A stretch of DNA of 64,000 nucleotides from a bacterium HR19. Lineage in GTDB: Bacteria > Calescibacteriota > Calescibacteriia > Calescibacteriales > Calescibacteriaceae. The notes beneath the pieces are model-generated. The model saw only the letters and a list, made by a program, of their open reading frames with translations. It made no database searches and had not been told where the DNA came from. The position numbers and the translations under genes were made by a program. The stretch covers positions 124,001 through 188,000 of the forward strand of contig BEHV01000002.1 of the NCBI GenBank assembly GCA_002898315.1, in the 5' to 3' direction. Shown in pieces: positions 54,974 to 63,236 of the stretch. Positions within the stretch are counted from its first letter, which is position 1; every line of letters starts with the position of its first letter.

Positions 54974-55801
54974 TCATTGCTCAAGCGGGTGAAAGATGCT
55001 TTCTACAACAAATATGATTATCCATAGTATCACCGCTCCGATTATTTGTTTATCTACGACAAGAAGTGAAGGGTCTTTTCCTTTGTTCTGCTCCGCTACT
55101 ATGTAGTACCTTATTATTCCAAATACAACCGGTATTATTGAGAGGAGGAGGAAGTAGCTTTCTCTTTCTACTACGACATACATTGTGAAGAAGATAATTG
55201 TCAAAGTAGCAGATATCAAACCGATGGTTTCGTAGATTTTTGATTGTTCCTGTGTTTCTGCTTCTCTTTTCATCGCAGATATAAAAAGTGATACAAAAAA
55301 CGTGCATGTGATAAGCCAAGAGGAAGGTTTAACAGATATGGCTATCCCTCCTGCTAAAACTCTTATTACAAATCCAAGAGAGATGATTATTATATCAGCT
55401 GGTGTGTTGCCTTTTATACGCAGTGAATATACGACATTAAGGAGAAAGTAAATCATAATTACCGCTTTGATGTATATATTATCTGCAATGGCAAGAGATA
55501 GCAGAAGAAGTGAAGAAGAAAAGAGTATTGCTTCTTTTTTTGATATAGTTCCGCTTGCTACGGGACGATTTTTTTTTACGGGATGGTTTTTGTCTTTTTC
55601 GTAGTCGATCACATCGTTCAGAGAGTATACAGAAGATGATGCAAAGATAAAGCAGATGAGAGTGATTAATGATTTCAGGATTTTTTCTTTTGAGAACGAG
55701 AAGGAGAAAAATAAAGGAGCAAGTACAAAGACGTTTTTGTGCCACTGAAAAGGTCTTGAAAGTTTCAAAAACACAAGAATTTTACTTTTTGCTGTTTTCA
55801 T
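54974..55801 (-). CDS. UbiA-family prenyltransferase (decaprenyl-phosphate phosphoribosyltransferase-like)
   Basis: A 275-residue membrane protein with about eight hydrophobic helices. 'LSRPFQWHKNVFVLAPLFF' and the Asp-rich 'NDVIDYEKDKNHPVKKNRPVASG' match the UbiA subgroup that includes decaprenyl-phosphate 5-phosphoribosyltransferase. 'RVLAGGIAISVKPSSWLI' and 'KREAET' also match that group. It probably attaches a phosphosugar to polyprenyl phosphate. It is divergent from tRNA-Pro and convergent with the repeat protein. The acceptor chemistry is inferred. Confidence 0.85.
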   Translation of the reverse strand: MKTAKSKILVFLKLSRPFQWHKNVFVLAPLFFSFSFSKEKILKSLITLICFIFASSSVYSLNDVIDYEKDKNHPVKKNRPVASGTISKKEAILFSSSLLLLSLAIADNIYIKAVIMIYFLLNVVYSLRIKGNTPADIIIISLGFVIRVLAGGIAISVKPSSWLITCTFFVSLFISAMKREAETQEQSKIYETIGLISATLTIIFFTMYVVVERESYFLLLSIIPVVFGIIRYYIVAEQNKGKDPSLLVVDKQIIGAVILWIIIFVVESIFHPLEQ

Positions 55802-55898
55802 TTTTCTTTCTTCCTGTTTGCGACTCTACTTACTGATATTTTTAGAAATTTGGCTTTTGTTTTGTTGGATACATATATTTTTAGGGATAGGGGGAAAT

Positions 55899-55973
55899 CG
55901 GGGCGTGGCGTAGAGGTAGCGCGTTGGCATGGGGGGCCAAAGGTCGCCGGTTCAAATCCGGTCGCCCCGACCA
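55899..55973 (+). tRNA. tRNA-Pro (GGG)
   Basis: A 75-nt cloverleaf. Acceptor CGGGGCG pairs with CGCCCCG, then A and encoded CCA. Anticodon stem TTGGC/GCCAA encloses ATGGGGG, anticodon GGG (Pro, CCC/CCU). The T arm has GGTTCAAATCC. trxA starts 11 nt downstream with no Shine-Dalgarno site. Confidence 0.95.
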
Positions 55974-55984
55974 CCCAAACCAAA

Positions 55985-56302
55985 ATGGCAATACAACTTG
56001 ACGACAAAAACTTCGATAATGAAATAAACTCAGAAAAACCAATACTTGTTGATTTCTGGGCTGCTTGGTGCGCCCCTTGCAGAGCAATAGCTCCAATACT
56101 TGAAGAAATAGAAAAAGAAGACGGTGAAAAAATAAGAATAGGAAAACTCAATGTAGATGAATACCCTGACATCGCTTCAAGATTCAAAATATTCTCTATC
56201 CCAACCCTCGTCATATTTAAGTCGGGTAAGGAATTAGGAAGAATGGTAGGTGCAGCACCAAAATCTAAACTCAAACAGTTTATAGAAGAATCCCTAAAAT
56301 AA
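55985..56302 (+). CDS. trxA: Thioredoxin
   Basis: The 105-residue thioredoxin fold has active site WCAPC (about residues 28-32) in 'VDFWAAWCAPCRAIAPILEE', the cis-proline 'SIPTLVIFKSG', and a C-terminal helix. It is full length. A reading frame continuing upstream runs through tRNA-Pro and is not coding. The start is 11 nt after the tRNA, and its mRNA may be set by tRNA 3' processing. sufD follows after 25 bp. Confidence 0.97.
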   Translation: MAIQLDDKNFDNEINSEKPILVDFWAAWCAPCRAIAPILEEIEKEDGEKIRIGKLNVDEYPDIASRFKIFSIPTLVIFKSGKELGRMVGAAPKSKLKQFIEESLK

Positions 56303-56327
56303 CCAAAATCCCTTAAAAATTAACTGA

Positions 56328-57386
56328 ATGCAAGAAATCAAAGGAAGATATATAAGAGTAAAACTCCCAGATAACCTCAAAAGCGTTGAATGGAGAAAAT
56401 CAGATAGCGAAACAAGAGTCCAAGTATTCCTCAAACTCTTCAACAAAGAAAGAGAAAAAAATCAGGTCTTCGTTTTTGCGGATGAGGGAATTTTTATCGC
56501 AAATTCAAATGTAAAATCTGACATCAGAACAAACAAAGCAGAAATCGGAGATACTAGTTTTGAGACAAACGAATTAGCTCTTTTCATCTTTGAAAGTTCA
56601 GATGTTTTCTTGATATTCGGAGAGAACCAAGCAAACTATGTCAGCTCAATCTCTATAACGGTAGAGAGCGGGATATCTGTAAACCTTTTTGAAATCTGGA
56701 AGACGCCCCCGCAATCTTCTTCATTTAACATAACAAAAATTTATCTCAAACCGTCAAGTTCTCTTAAACTGCTGTTTTTAGAAAACACAGAAGAATCATC
56801 CCTCGTGGTTCAGAAAAAAAAGTTTTTTATCTCAGAAAGCTCTGATATGTACGGAGGAAATATATGGAGGGGATTAGGAAAAACCTTCGTTTCAGAGGAG
56901 GTATATCTTGATGGAGATGAGAGTTCTTTGAGGGATTTTCACCTGTGCTTGGGAGAAGGTAAGAAAAAACTTGAAGTAAATTACAAAGTTTTTCACAGAG
57001 GGAAAAGGACAAAAAGTTTTGTATCTTCTAAAATTATTTTGAAAGATAGCTCAGAGATTGCTTTCCTTGAAGATGCAGAGATAGAAAATTCAGCTCTTGA
57101 TTCCGACTCTTATGTAGAGGGCAAGTCGCTGATTCTTTCGGAAAAAGCCAAAAACTTCCTTATTCCGTCAATGAATATAGGGGTAAATATAGTCAAGGCG
57201 AAGCACTCTGCTTCTTGTAGTAGAGTGGGGGAAAAAGAACTCTTCTATCTTATGTCAAGAGGTCTTGATAGAGAAACTGCCGAAAAACTTATAATATATG
57301 GTTTTATATCAGAGATACTTAATGAGTTCCCTTTGAAACGTTTTATTCCCAAACTCCCTGATTTCCCCCAAGACCTTTTGCTTTGA
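56328..57386 (+). CDS. sufD: Fe-S cluster assembly protein SufD (divergent)
   Basis: The 352-residue protein has a diverged N-terminal half, but the C-terminal third shows the SufB/SufD beta-helix end: 'VKAKHSASCSRVGEKELFYLMSRGLDRETAEKLIIYGF'. The His in 'KHSAS' corresponds to the SufD metal-site His, and the 'LFYLMSRGL' segment is diagnostic. SufD pairs with SufB in the SufBC2D scaffold. sufB is 28 kb upstream and sufC is not seen. The 3' end overlaps the diguanylate cyclase gene convergently by 44 bp. It could instead be a SufB paralogue. Confidence 0.85.
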   Translation: MQEIKGRYIRVKLPDNLKSVEWRKSDSETRVQVFLKLFNKEREKNQVFVFADEGIFIANSNVKSDIRTNKAEIGDTSFETNELALFIFESSDVFLIFGENQANYVSSISITVESGISVNLFEIWKTPPQSSSFNITKIYLKPSSSLKLLFLENTEESSLVVQKKKFFISESSDMYGGNIWRGLGKTFVSEEVYLDGDESSLRDFHLCLGEGKKKLEVNYKVFHRGKRTKSFVSSKIILKDSSEIAFLEDAEIENSALDSDSYVEGKSLILSEKAKNFLIPSMNIGVNIVKAKHSASCSRVGEKELFYLMSRGLDRETAEKLIIYGFISEILNEFPLKRFIPKLPDFPQDLLL

Positions 57387-58704
57387 GCAATCTCTTATCT
57401 GCAACTTTTATTATCTCCTCGTAGTTTGAATCCGCTTCTTTTACTGCACATAAGCCCCAGCTCACAGTGGGGCTTTCCCCAAGAATAGCTTTGAGTTCTT
57501 GATATAAACTGAATTTTCCAGTTATCCTCCTTATGACAGATATACTTTCCTCTTTCTCTATTTCATCAAGAAGAAGAACGAACTCATCTCCTCCAAATCT
57601 TGCAGGTATATCGTATCCTCTTACATTCTGCTTCAAAATAAGAGCGAATTTTTTCAAAATCTCATCTCCTACTGTATGACCGTACTTATCATTGATTGAC
57701 TTGAATCTATCTATGTCAAATATAACTACAACATAGTTTTTCTGAGTTCTCCTGTATTTTGCAAAGTTTTGTTCTAAGCGAGCCATAAAATATCTTCTGT
57801 TGTATATTGCGGTAAGAGGGTCTGTGATAGCTTTTATTTTTAGCTCTTCTTCGGTCTCTATGCGTTTGAGTATAGCAGATGTTAATTTTGAGATAAGATA
57901 GAGAAGATTCTTCTTGTTTGCGTCAAGTTCTCCTCTCACTACTATAAATCCATACTTTTCTCCGTTAGATAATGGAAATGAAGTGTATTCTTTCTCTTCT
58001 TCTATCATTCCCTTTGCTATACTATCTATGATTTTGCTTAAAAACTCCTCTCCTTTGATTATCTTTATTTTTTCTTTTTTGTCGGTTTCTGTTATTACTT
58101 CTTGTTCAGAACTCTTCTCAAATATAGCTATGCCTATTTCATTTTGGGGTAGTATATACTCCAAAAAATTTCCAACTTCTCTGAAAAGTTTATATCTATC
58201 TGTTTCCGCAATTGAGTATCTTATAAAGTTTGTGAGGTAAATGATAAATTTTTCATGCTTATCAGCAGAAACTAATTTTTCTTTGATTCCTTTTTTGGTT
58301 TTCAGTATTGTATAGAATATTTCTTCTAACTCTTTTGATAATTCAGGAATACTGATTTTCTCTAATTTTTCGTCCGGGCTTTTGGGGGAAGATGCTTTTT
58401 CTTCCTTTCCTTCTGGATTTTCTAATATATTTTTTATGTATTTCAGCTCTTCAAAGAAATTCAATATCTTTGATATGAACTCTCTGTAAATTATAAAGCT
58501 CAAAATAAAGAGCGAAAAAGCAATTAAAATGAAAGAGATTATATCTATCCTCCCAAAGATGTGGAGCAAAAGGAGAATAATGAAAATAGTTGCAGGAATA
58601 ATAAAAAAGCTCTTTGGAAGAATGAAAAATATTCTCATTTTCGCCAGGGCGAGCGAGGCAAAAGAAAATAAAACAAAAAGCAGTATATACAAAGTGATTT
58701 CCAT
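57343..58704 (-). CDS. Membrane diguanylate cyclase (GGDEF)
   Basis: The 453-residue protein has three N-terminal hydrophobic segments (about 3-22, 30-50, 54-75). A charged linker, a sensor-like region (about 130-285, GAF-like by position only) and a C-terminal GGDEF domain follow. The active site 'RFGGDEF' is intact. RGYD, five residues before it, is a canonical inhibitory I-site (RxxD), so product feedback is expected. 'DPLTAIYNRRYF' and 'FDIDRFKSIND' support activity. It makes c-di-GMP. The 3' end overlaps sufD by 44 bp. No EAL or PilZ gene is seen. Confidence 0.93.
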   Translation of the reverse strand: MEITLYILLFVLFSFASLALAKMRIFFILPKSFFIIPATIFIILLLLHIFGRIDIISFILIAFSLFILSFIIYREFISKILNFFEELKYIKNILENPEGKEEKASSPKSPDEKLEKISIPELSKELEEIFYTILKTKKGIKEKLVSADKHEKFIIYLTNFIRYSIAETDRYKLFREVGNFLEYILPQNEIGIAIFEKSSEQEVITETDKKEKIKIIKGEEFLSKIIDSIAKGMIEEEKEYTSFPLSNGEKYGFIVVRGELDANKKNLLYLISKLTSAILKRIETEEELKIKAITDPLTAIYNRRYFMARLEQNFAKYRRTQKNYVVVIFDIDRFKSINDKYGHTVGDEILKKFALILKQNVRGYDIPARFGGDEFVLLLDEIEKEESISVIRRITGKFSLYQELKAILGESPTVSWGLCAVKEADSNYEEIIKVADKRLLKAKGLGGNQGVWE

Positions 58705-58808
58705 ATTTGCTCAATCTCCTTCCTCACGATTTCCCGATACAATAAAAAATATAAAAATCCTGAATATACTTATTGCTTTACTTATACTTTTTTCTTGTAT
58801 CTTATTTT

Positions 58809-59435
58809 ATGGTTGTGAAGATATGTGGTCTGACAAATGAGGAAGATGTTCTGCTATGCGACAGCGAAGGAGCAGATATGCTCGGATTCATATTTATAAG
58901 GCAAAGCCCAAGATATGTAGAGAAGGGCTCAAAAATCTTTAAATTGAAAACTCGTGCGAAAAAGGTTGCTGTGCTATCAAATCCAGAGATAAAAAATATT
59001 GAATTCTTCGCAGAGCATTTTGAGTTCGTTCAGCTACACGGATTGGAAGAAAGAAAAACTATAAATGAATTCAAAAAAATCGGTTTGAAAATCATAAAGA
59101 CAATTTTCCCGGAAGTTGAAGAGTCGGTAAAGCTGTGCTTTCAAGTTTCAGATGTAGTTGACCTTTTTCTTGTTGATTCGTCTTCCAAACTCAAAGGAGT
59201 AAAGAGTTCCCTCTTTTCATTAGAAAAACTGAAAGATATATTAGATAGTGAAGGAAAGATTCTCGGTGTGAATTACATATTATCTGGTGGCTTAAATCCC
59301 GAAAATGTTGTAGAATTTCTCAGAATCTTAAAGCCCTACGGTGTTGATGTCGCCTCTGGTGTAGAGGACTCTCCCGGAAAAAAATCTCCCGAAAAAGTGA
59401 GAAAATTCATACTAAGTGTAAAAAATTTTTCTTAA
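58809..59435 (+). CDS. trpF: Phosphoribosylanthranilate isomerase
   Basis: A 208-residue TIM-barrel enzyme of tryptophan synthesis. It begins 'VVKICGLTNEED' (KICG(L/I)T signature). 'FIFIRQSPRYV', 'FVQLHG', 'SGGLNPENV' and 'GVDVASGVEDSPGKKSPEKV' are conserved. I chose the ATG at 58809 because the KICGLT motif must be at the N-terminus; the frame from 58773 adds a hydrophobic leader that is not part of TrpF. pgeF follows after 2 bp. The nearest trp gene is trpB, at the other end of the window. Confidence 0.95.
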   Translation: MVVKICGLTNEEDVLLCDSEGADMLGFIFIRQSPRYVEKGSKIFKLKTRAKKVAVLSNPEIKNIEFFAEHFEFVQLHGLEERKTINEFKKIGLKIIKTIFPEVEESVKLCFQVSDVVDLFLVDSSSKLKGVKSSLFSLEKLKDILDSEGKILGVNYILSGGLNPENVVEFLRILKPYGVDVASGVEDSPGKKSPEKVRKFILSVKNFS

Positions 59436-59437
59436 AC

Positions 59438-60109
59438 ATGCATAAAATCAACTCAAAAATGCGCGAGATAGATTCAGGAATACAATTTGATTTTCCAACC
59501 GGAGAAAAAGGTATCTTCTTCTTCAAGAATTTTCAAATCACAGAAGAATTCATAAACGATATGGTTCTTGCGAGACAAAATCATACGGGAACAAATATAA
59601 TTTATCCAGATGAATACAATAAATTTGAATTTTTTGATGGCTTGGTCTCTTATAGGAGTGTAAGGCAATATCTTGGTGTTAAGACCGCAGATTGTCTCCC
59701 TGTTCTTTTCGCATCAGAGAAGTTAAAGGGTTGCTTTCATTCTGGATGGAGAGGTCTGATAAACGGTATAGTTGAAAACCTTTATGAAAAGGTGAAAATT
59801 ATGGGTGAGGATTTTTCAGAAATAACATTTGTTATTGGACCTCATATCTGTGGCAGATGCTATGAAGTCAAGGAAGATGTAGCCGATATTTTCATAAGAT
59901 TTGCAAAGGAGAAAGGTATCAGCCAGAGTGTATTTATGTATTTCAAAGACCACAAGATTTTTATTGATCTTGCTTCCTGCTGTAAGGCCTTGCTCAAAAC
60001 ATTTTCTGTAAAAAAAATTTTTGATGTCCAGATATGTGTTAAAGAAGATATGAGGTTTTTTTCAAGAAGAAGGGGAGATAATTCCTCGCAGATTTCAGTG
60101 ATATTTTAG
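59438..60109 (+). CDS. pgeF: Laccase-domain protein PgeF/YfiH
   Basis: A 223-residue member of the DUF152 laccase-domain family. 'KTADCLPVLFA' and 'GCFHSGWRGL(I)NGI' carry the zinc-ligand Cys and His, and 'GPHICGRCYEVKEDV' follows. Family members are purine nucleoside phosphorylases/adenosine deaminases or peptidoglycan editing factors; which activity applies is unclear. The ATG follows an AAAAATTTTT block and is 2 bp after trpF. A late extra copper-type site is not evident. Confidence 0.92.
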   Translation: MHKINSKMREIDSGIQFDFPTGEKGIFFFKNFQITEEFINDMVLARQNHTGTNIIYPDEYNKFEFFDGLVSYRSVRQYLGVKTADCLPVLFASEKLKGCFHSGWRGLINGIVENLYEKVKIMGEDFSEITFVIGPHICGRCYEVKEDVADIFIRFAKEKGISQSVFMYFKDHKIFIDLASCCKALLKTFSVKKIFDVQICVKEDMRFFSRRRGDNSSQISVIF

Positions 60110-60205
60110 GATGAATTTTGTGTTTAGTTATTGAGCGTGGGAGAGCATATTTTGTAAAAGAAGATATTTTTGTCCGAAGGTAATAAAATAATTTTTTTAT
60201 ATTGG

Positions 60206-60292
60206 GGGTAGGTGGCGGAATGGTAGACGCAGGGGACTTAAAATCCCCTGGGGGTGTAAACCCCCGTGCGGGTTCAAGTCCCGCCCTACCCA
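60206..60292 (+). tRNA. tRNA-Leu (TAA), CCA not encoded
   Basis: An 87-nt class II tRNA. Acceptor GGGTAGG pairs with CCTACCC. Anticodon stem GGGGA/TCCCC encloses CTTAAAA, anticodon TAA (Leu, UUA/UUG). A long variable arm with GGGGG/CCCCC follows the anticodon stem. After discriminator A (60292) the genome reads CAT rather than CCA, unlike the other three tRNAs here, so a CCA-adding enzyme is needed. The FIST gene starts 10 nt downstream. Confidence 0.95.
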
Positions 60293-60302
60293 CATATTAT
60301 TT

Positions 60303-61433
60303 GTGTTTTGTACAACCTCTTTCTCTAACATCAAAAGCGAAGAAAAAGCATGCAAGAGCATCATAGATGAAGTTATAAGTAAACTTGAACTACCGAGAAA
60401 AAAAGATATGATGCTCATAATTTTCCTCAGCTCAAAATACAAAGTTGAAAAAGTGATGGATTTTTTTTCAGATATAGATAATATCGGTGTCTCTGTTGGT
60501 GGAAATATAACAGATGATGGTGAATTTGAAGGAGAAGAGTCAGGAATATCTGTTCTCGCAATAGATAAAAGGTATATCCGTTGTCAGAGCTTCTCTTTTT
60601 CCGTCCCACAAATGGGATTGAGGGAAGTAGGTAGAAAAATCGCAGAAAGATTTGCAACAGACATACCATCATCTCTAATTCTTTTTCCAACCCCTTTTTA
60701 TAACATAGATGAAATTCTGAACGGAATAAGAGATATAAAAAGTGATAACCTTTTTGTAACCGGAGGAGTAGCGAGTTCTTATGGAGATTCTCCTATCTTT
60801 ACATTTGAAAATGGCTCGATAGGAAGCTATGCGATAAGTGGAGTGTTTTTGGAAGGTGTGGAGGGAAGCGGAAGAGTTGCTCAGAGCTGTAAAGTTGTGA
60901 GCAGTAAGTTTGTGGTTACATCATCAGAAACCAATGTCATAGAGGAGATAGATGGAGAGTTAGCTTCTGATGTGTTGAACTATGTTGCTTCTGAAGTAAT
61001 TACCGAAGAACCCGATATAGGAAAATTACCATGGTTCGTCGGAGTTGAAATTGACAGCAGATTGGAGCTGTTCAGATTCTATCCTATTTTAGATGTCAAA
61101 AACGGGTATATATATGTTGGTGGTGAAGTGGAGGTAGGAAAAAACATAGTGTTTGCGGTTATGTCTCGGAAATATGCAGATGAGATTTCAAAAATGGAGT
61201 TTTCATCCATCAGTCCTAATTTATCTTACGATTTTTGCATGATTTTCAACTGCCTTGCGAGAGGAAAAAAGTTTTTCGGAAGAAAAAATCACGATATATC
61301 AATAGTAAAAAAGAGATTGAAGTGTTCTATAGGTGGGTTTTTTTCAAACGGTGAAATAATAACTTTGGGTTCGCCTTTTCTTTTCACATACTCAGCAGTT
61401 CTCGCAAATTTCAGAAAAGTTTTCATATCGTAA
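60303..61433 (+). CDS. FIST N/C domain sensory protein
   Basis: The 376-residue protein matches the FIST family: N-terminal domain 'GVSVGGNITDDGEF' and 'SGISVLAID', a central 'FVTGGVASSYGD' strand, and FIST_C features such as 'GRVAQSCKVV' and the CxxRG motif 'CLARGKKFFG'. FIST proteins are cytosolic small-molecule sensors (amino acids suspected) that couple to chemoreceptors, GGDEF or histidine-kinase outputs. The start is GTG at 60303, ten nt after tRNA-Leu and without a Shine-Dalgarno site. The next genes encode MCP-like membrane coiled-coil proteins, a plausible output partner. Confidence 0.88.
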   Translation: MFCTTSFSNIKSEEKACKSIIDEVISKLELPRKKDMMLIIFLSSKYKVEKVMDFFSDIDNIGVSVGGNITDDGEFEGEESGISVLAIDKRYIRCQSFSFSVPQMGLREVGRKIAERFATDIPSSLILFPTPFYNIDEILNGIRDIKSDNLFVTGGVASSYGDSPIFTFENGSIGSYAISGVFLEGVEGSGRVAQSCKVVSSKFVVTSSETNVIEEIDGELASDVLNYVASEVITEEPDIGKLPWFVGVEIDSRLELFRFYPILDVKNGYIYVGGEVEVGKNIVFAVMSRKYADEISKMEFSSISPNLSYDFCMIFNCLARGKKFFGRKNHDISIVKKRLKCSIGGFFSNGEIITLGSPFLFTYSAVLANFRKVFIS

Positions 61434-61496
61434 TTGAGCTATATGGTTTTTATTGTAAAATTCGGAAGAAATATTTAAACTAATTTTTATATACTT

Positions 61497-63236
61497 ATGC
61501 TTTGGCTCTATGCTATAAGGTTTGTGCTCAAATTGCTTGCTGTCTCCTTTGTTGATTACTCTAAAATCACGTCTCCTGAATTTTCCTTGCCTTTCCTTTT
61601 CATTTCCTCTTTTGAAATATTATTTTCACGCAGATTATATTCTCGCAGAGAAAACATATATCTTATCGCAATAGCTTCTTTTCTCATCTATCTTATCACA
61701 ATATACTCCAAAGCTCATCTTTATCTCCTTTTGCTTTTCTTATTCATTGATATAAGCTCGGGAATGGCTATTTTTTTGAGATGGGTGGTATTTCTACCTC
61801 TGATATTTACGGTTGCGATTTTCTCTCTCAATATCCCTGTTTTATTTGTGTCTCGCTCGGTGAGTCCAGATAAAGACCTACCCGAAAATTTCAAGGTGAT
61901 CAAAGGAAGCATGATAGACAGATACACGGGGAAAAAGGGGAGTGTAAATTTTTTGGGTGGTTTCCTTGTTGGTAATTATCTTTTTTCCACAACATCTCCA
62001 GAAGGAGACGAGTTCTTTGTTTTTCTGAGAACAATTGATAGCGAGAAAGAAATACTCTTTTTTTCTTTTTTGATAATTTTGAGTTTGATTTTCGTACTAC
62101 TTATTTTGCAAACTGAAAGAAAAGATTTTTCCGCAGATTCATACTCAAATGGTAAAGCCAAAACAGATAGAAATATATCTGATGAAAAGGGGGTGCCAAG
62201 CGAAGATAAAACCGAACTCTTTGCTCTATACAAAAAATATTTAGAAGAAGCCATATCAAATCTGAAAGTAAACATTGAAGAAGATAAAGCTTACCTATCA
62301 TCAATCACCAAAACCTTAGACGATTTCAAGTTTAAGGTCTCATCAATACTTCTTGAAAGATCATCTGAAACAGATGTAGGGTCATTGATTAAGAATTTCA
62401 AATCATCAATATATGATAAAGTTCAGCAAATATCTAAAAAGATTGATGAGTTTGAAAGAGTCATTGATATTTCTGCATTTGAGAGAATTCAGCTCTCATC
62501 TTATGATTTTTATCTCTCTCTTATTACACTTAAAGAGAGTATAAGCTCACTCCGTGAAATTTTGCTCCATAAGTTCAGAAATATTGAGTATGTTTTCCAC
62601 GAGATTTACTCCCCTCTTGGCGGTATAGAGAATGATATTGGTAAAATAAGATTTTTCAACATACAGAAAATTTTTGATTTTTCCGACATTGAAGAGGTAT
62701 TTCAGGATTTTTGTGAAATGATTGTAAGGTTCAAATCAAGTATATCTGCAATTCTTGACAGCATAAAAATTCTCGCTTTCAACTCTTTCGTGATAGCATA
62801 TAAAATAAAGGACAAGGTGGAAAGCTTTGAAGTCCTTTCATCAGCGATAGAGATGATAATGGTAAATGTAGAGAATTTTTACTCTGAAGTGCAGGAGCTA
62901 TGGAATGTGGTAGAGGAAAATCTGGCAAACCTTAGGTTTGAAAACCCAGGTATTTCACTTGACGAGCTTGAAAAACAGATTGCCGAAGCGAAGAAAATAT
63001 TAGACGAAGGAATGCAGGGAATAAGGTCTTTCGTAAGTTCTCTTGTCCAGTTTACCAATACATTTTTGAACAATTTAAGTTCGGGTATAGAAGATATGAC
63101 AGAAGGTACCAATTTCTTCTCCAAAGTTCATATCAAATTTGAACTCCTGAAAGATAGTTTTGATTTGATAAAAGGAGATATTTCTCTGCTAGAAGATTTT
63201 GCAAGTAAAAAAAGTGAGGGGGTGGAAGAAAAATGA
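61497..63236 (+). CDS. Membrane coiled-coil protein with degenerate chemoreceptor signalling tip
   Basis: The 579-residue protein has four to six N-terminal hydrophobic segments (about 1-135), a loop with 'NFKVIKGSMI..YTG', another segment (about 185-200), then a long helical coiled coil. Residues about 425-455 align without gaps to the MCP signalling hairpin: ILAFN matches LLALN, and FEVLSSAIEMI matches FAVVA-E-R-L. The conserved E and GRG residues of the tip are missing. It may be a receptor that lost contact with CheA/CheW or gained another partner. It follows the FIST gene, and the next gene overlaps its stop by 4 bp. Confidence 0.68.
   Translation: MLWLYAIRFVLKLLAVSFVDYSKITSPEFSLPFLFISSFEILFSRRLYSRRENIYLIAIASFLIYLITIYSKAHLYLLLLFLFIDISSGMAIFLRWVVFLPLIFTVAIFSLNIPVLFVSRSVSPDKDLPENFKVIKGSMIDRYTGKKGSVNFLGGFLVGNYLFSTTSPEGDEFFVFLRTIDSEKEILFFSFLIILSLIFVLLILQTERKDFSADSYSNGKAKTDRNISDEKGVPSEDKTELFALYKKYLEEAISNLKVNIEEDKAYLSSITKTLDDFKFKVSSILLERSSETDVGSLIKNFKSSIYDKVQQISKKIDEFERVIDISAFERIQLSSYDFYLSLITLKESISSLREILLHKFRNIEYVFHEIYSPLGGIENDIGKIRFFNIQKIFDFSDIEEVFQDFCEMIVRFKSSISAILDSIKILAFNSFVIAYKIKDKVESFEVLSSAIEMIMVNVENFYSEVQELWNVVEENLANLRFENPGISLDELEKQIAEAKKILDEGMQGIRSFVSSLVQFTNTFLNNLSSGIEDMTEGTNFFSKVHIKFELLKDSFDLIKGDISLLEDFASKKSEGVEEK

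Noticed and set aside
55850-55984. Upstream extension of thioredoxin through tRNA-Pro
   Set aside because: The frame translates the tRNA sequence. The family start is at 55985.
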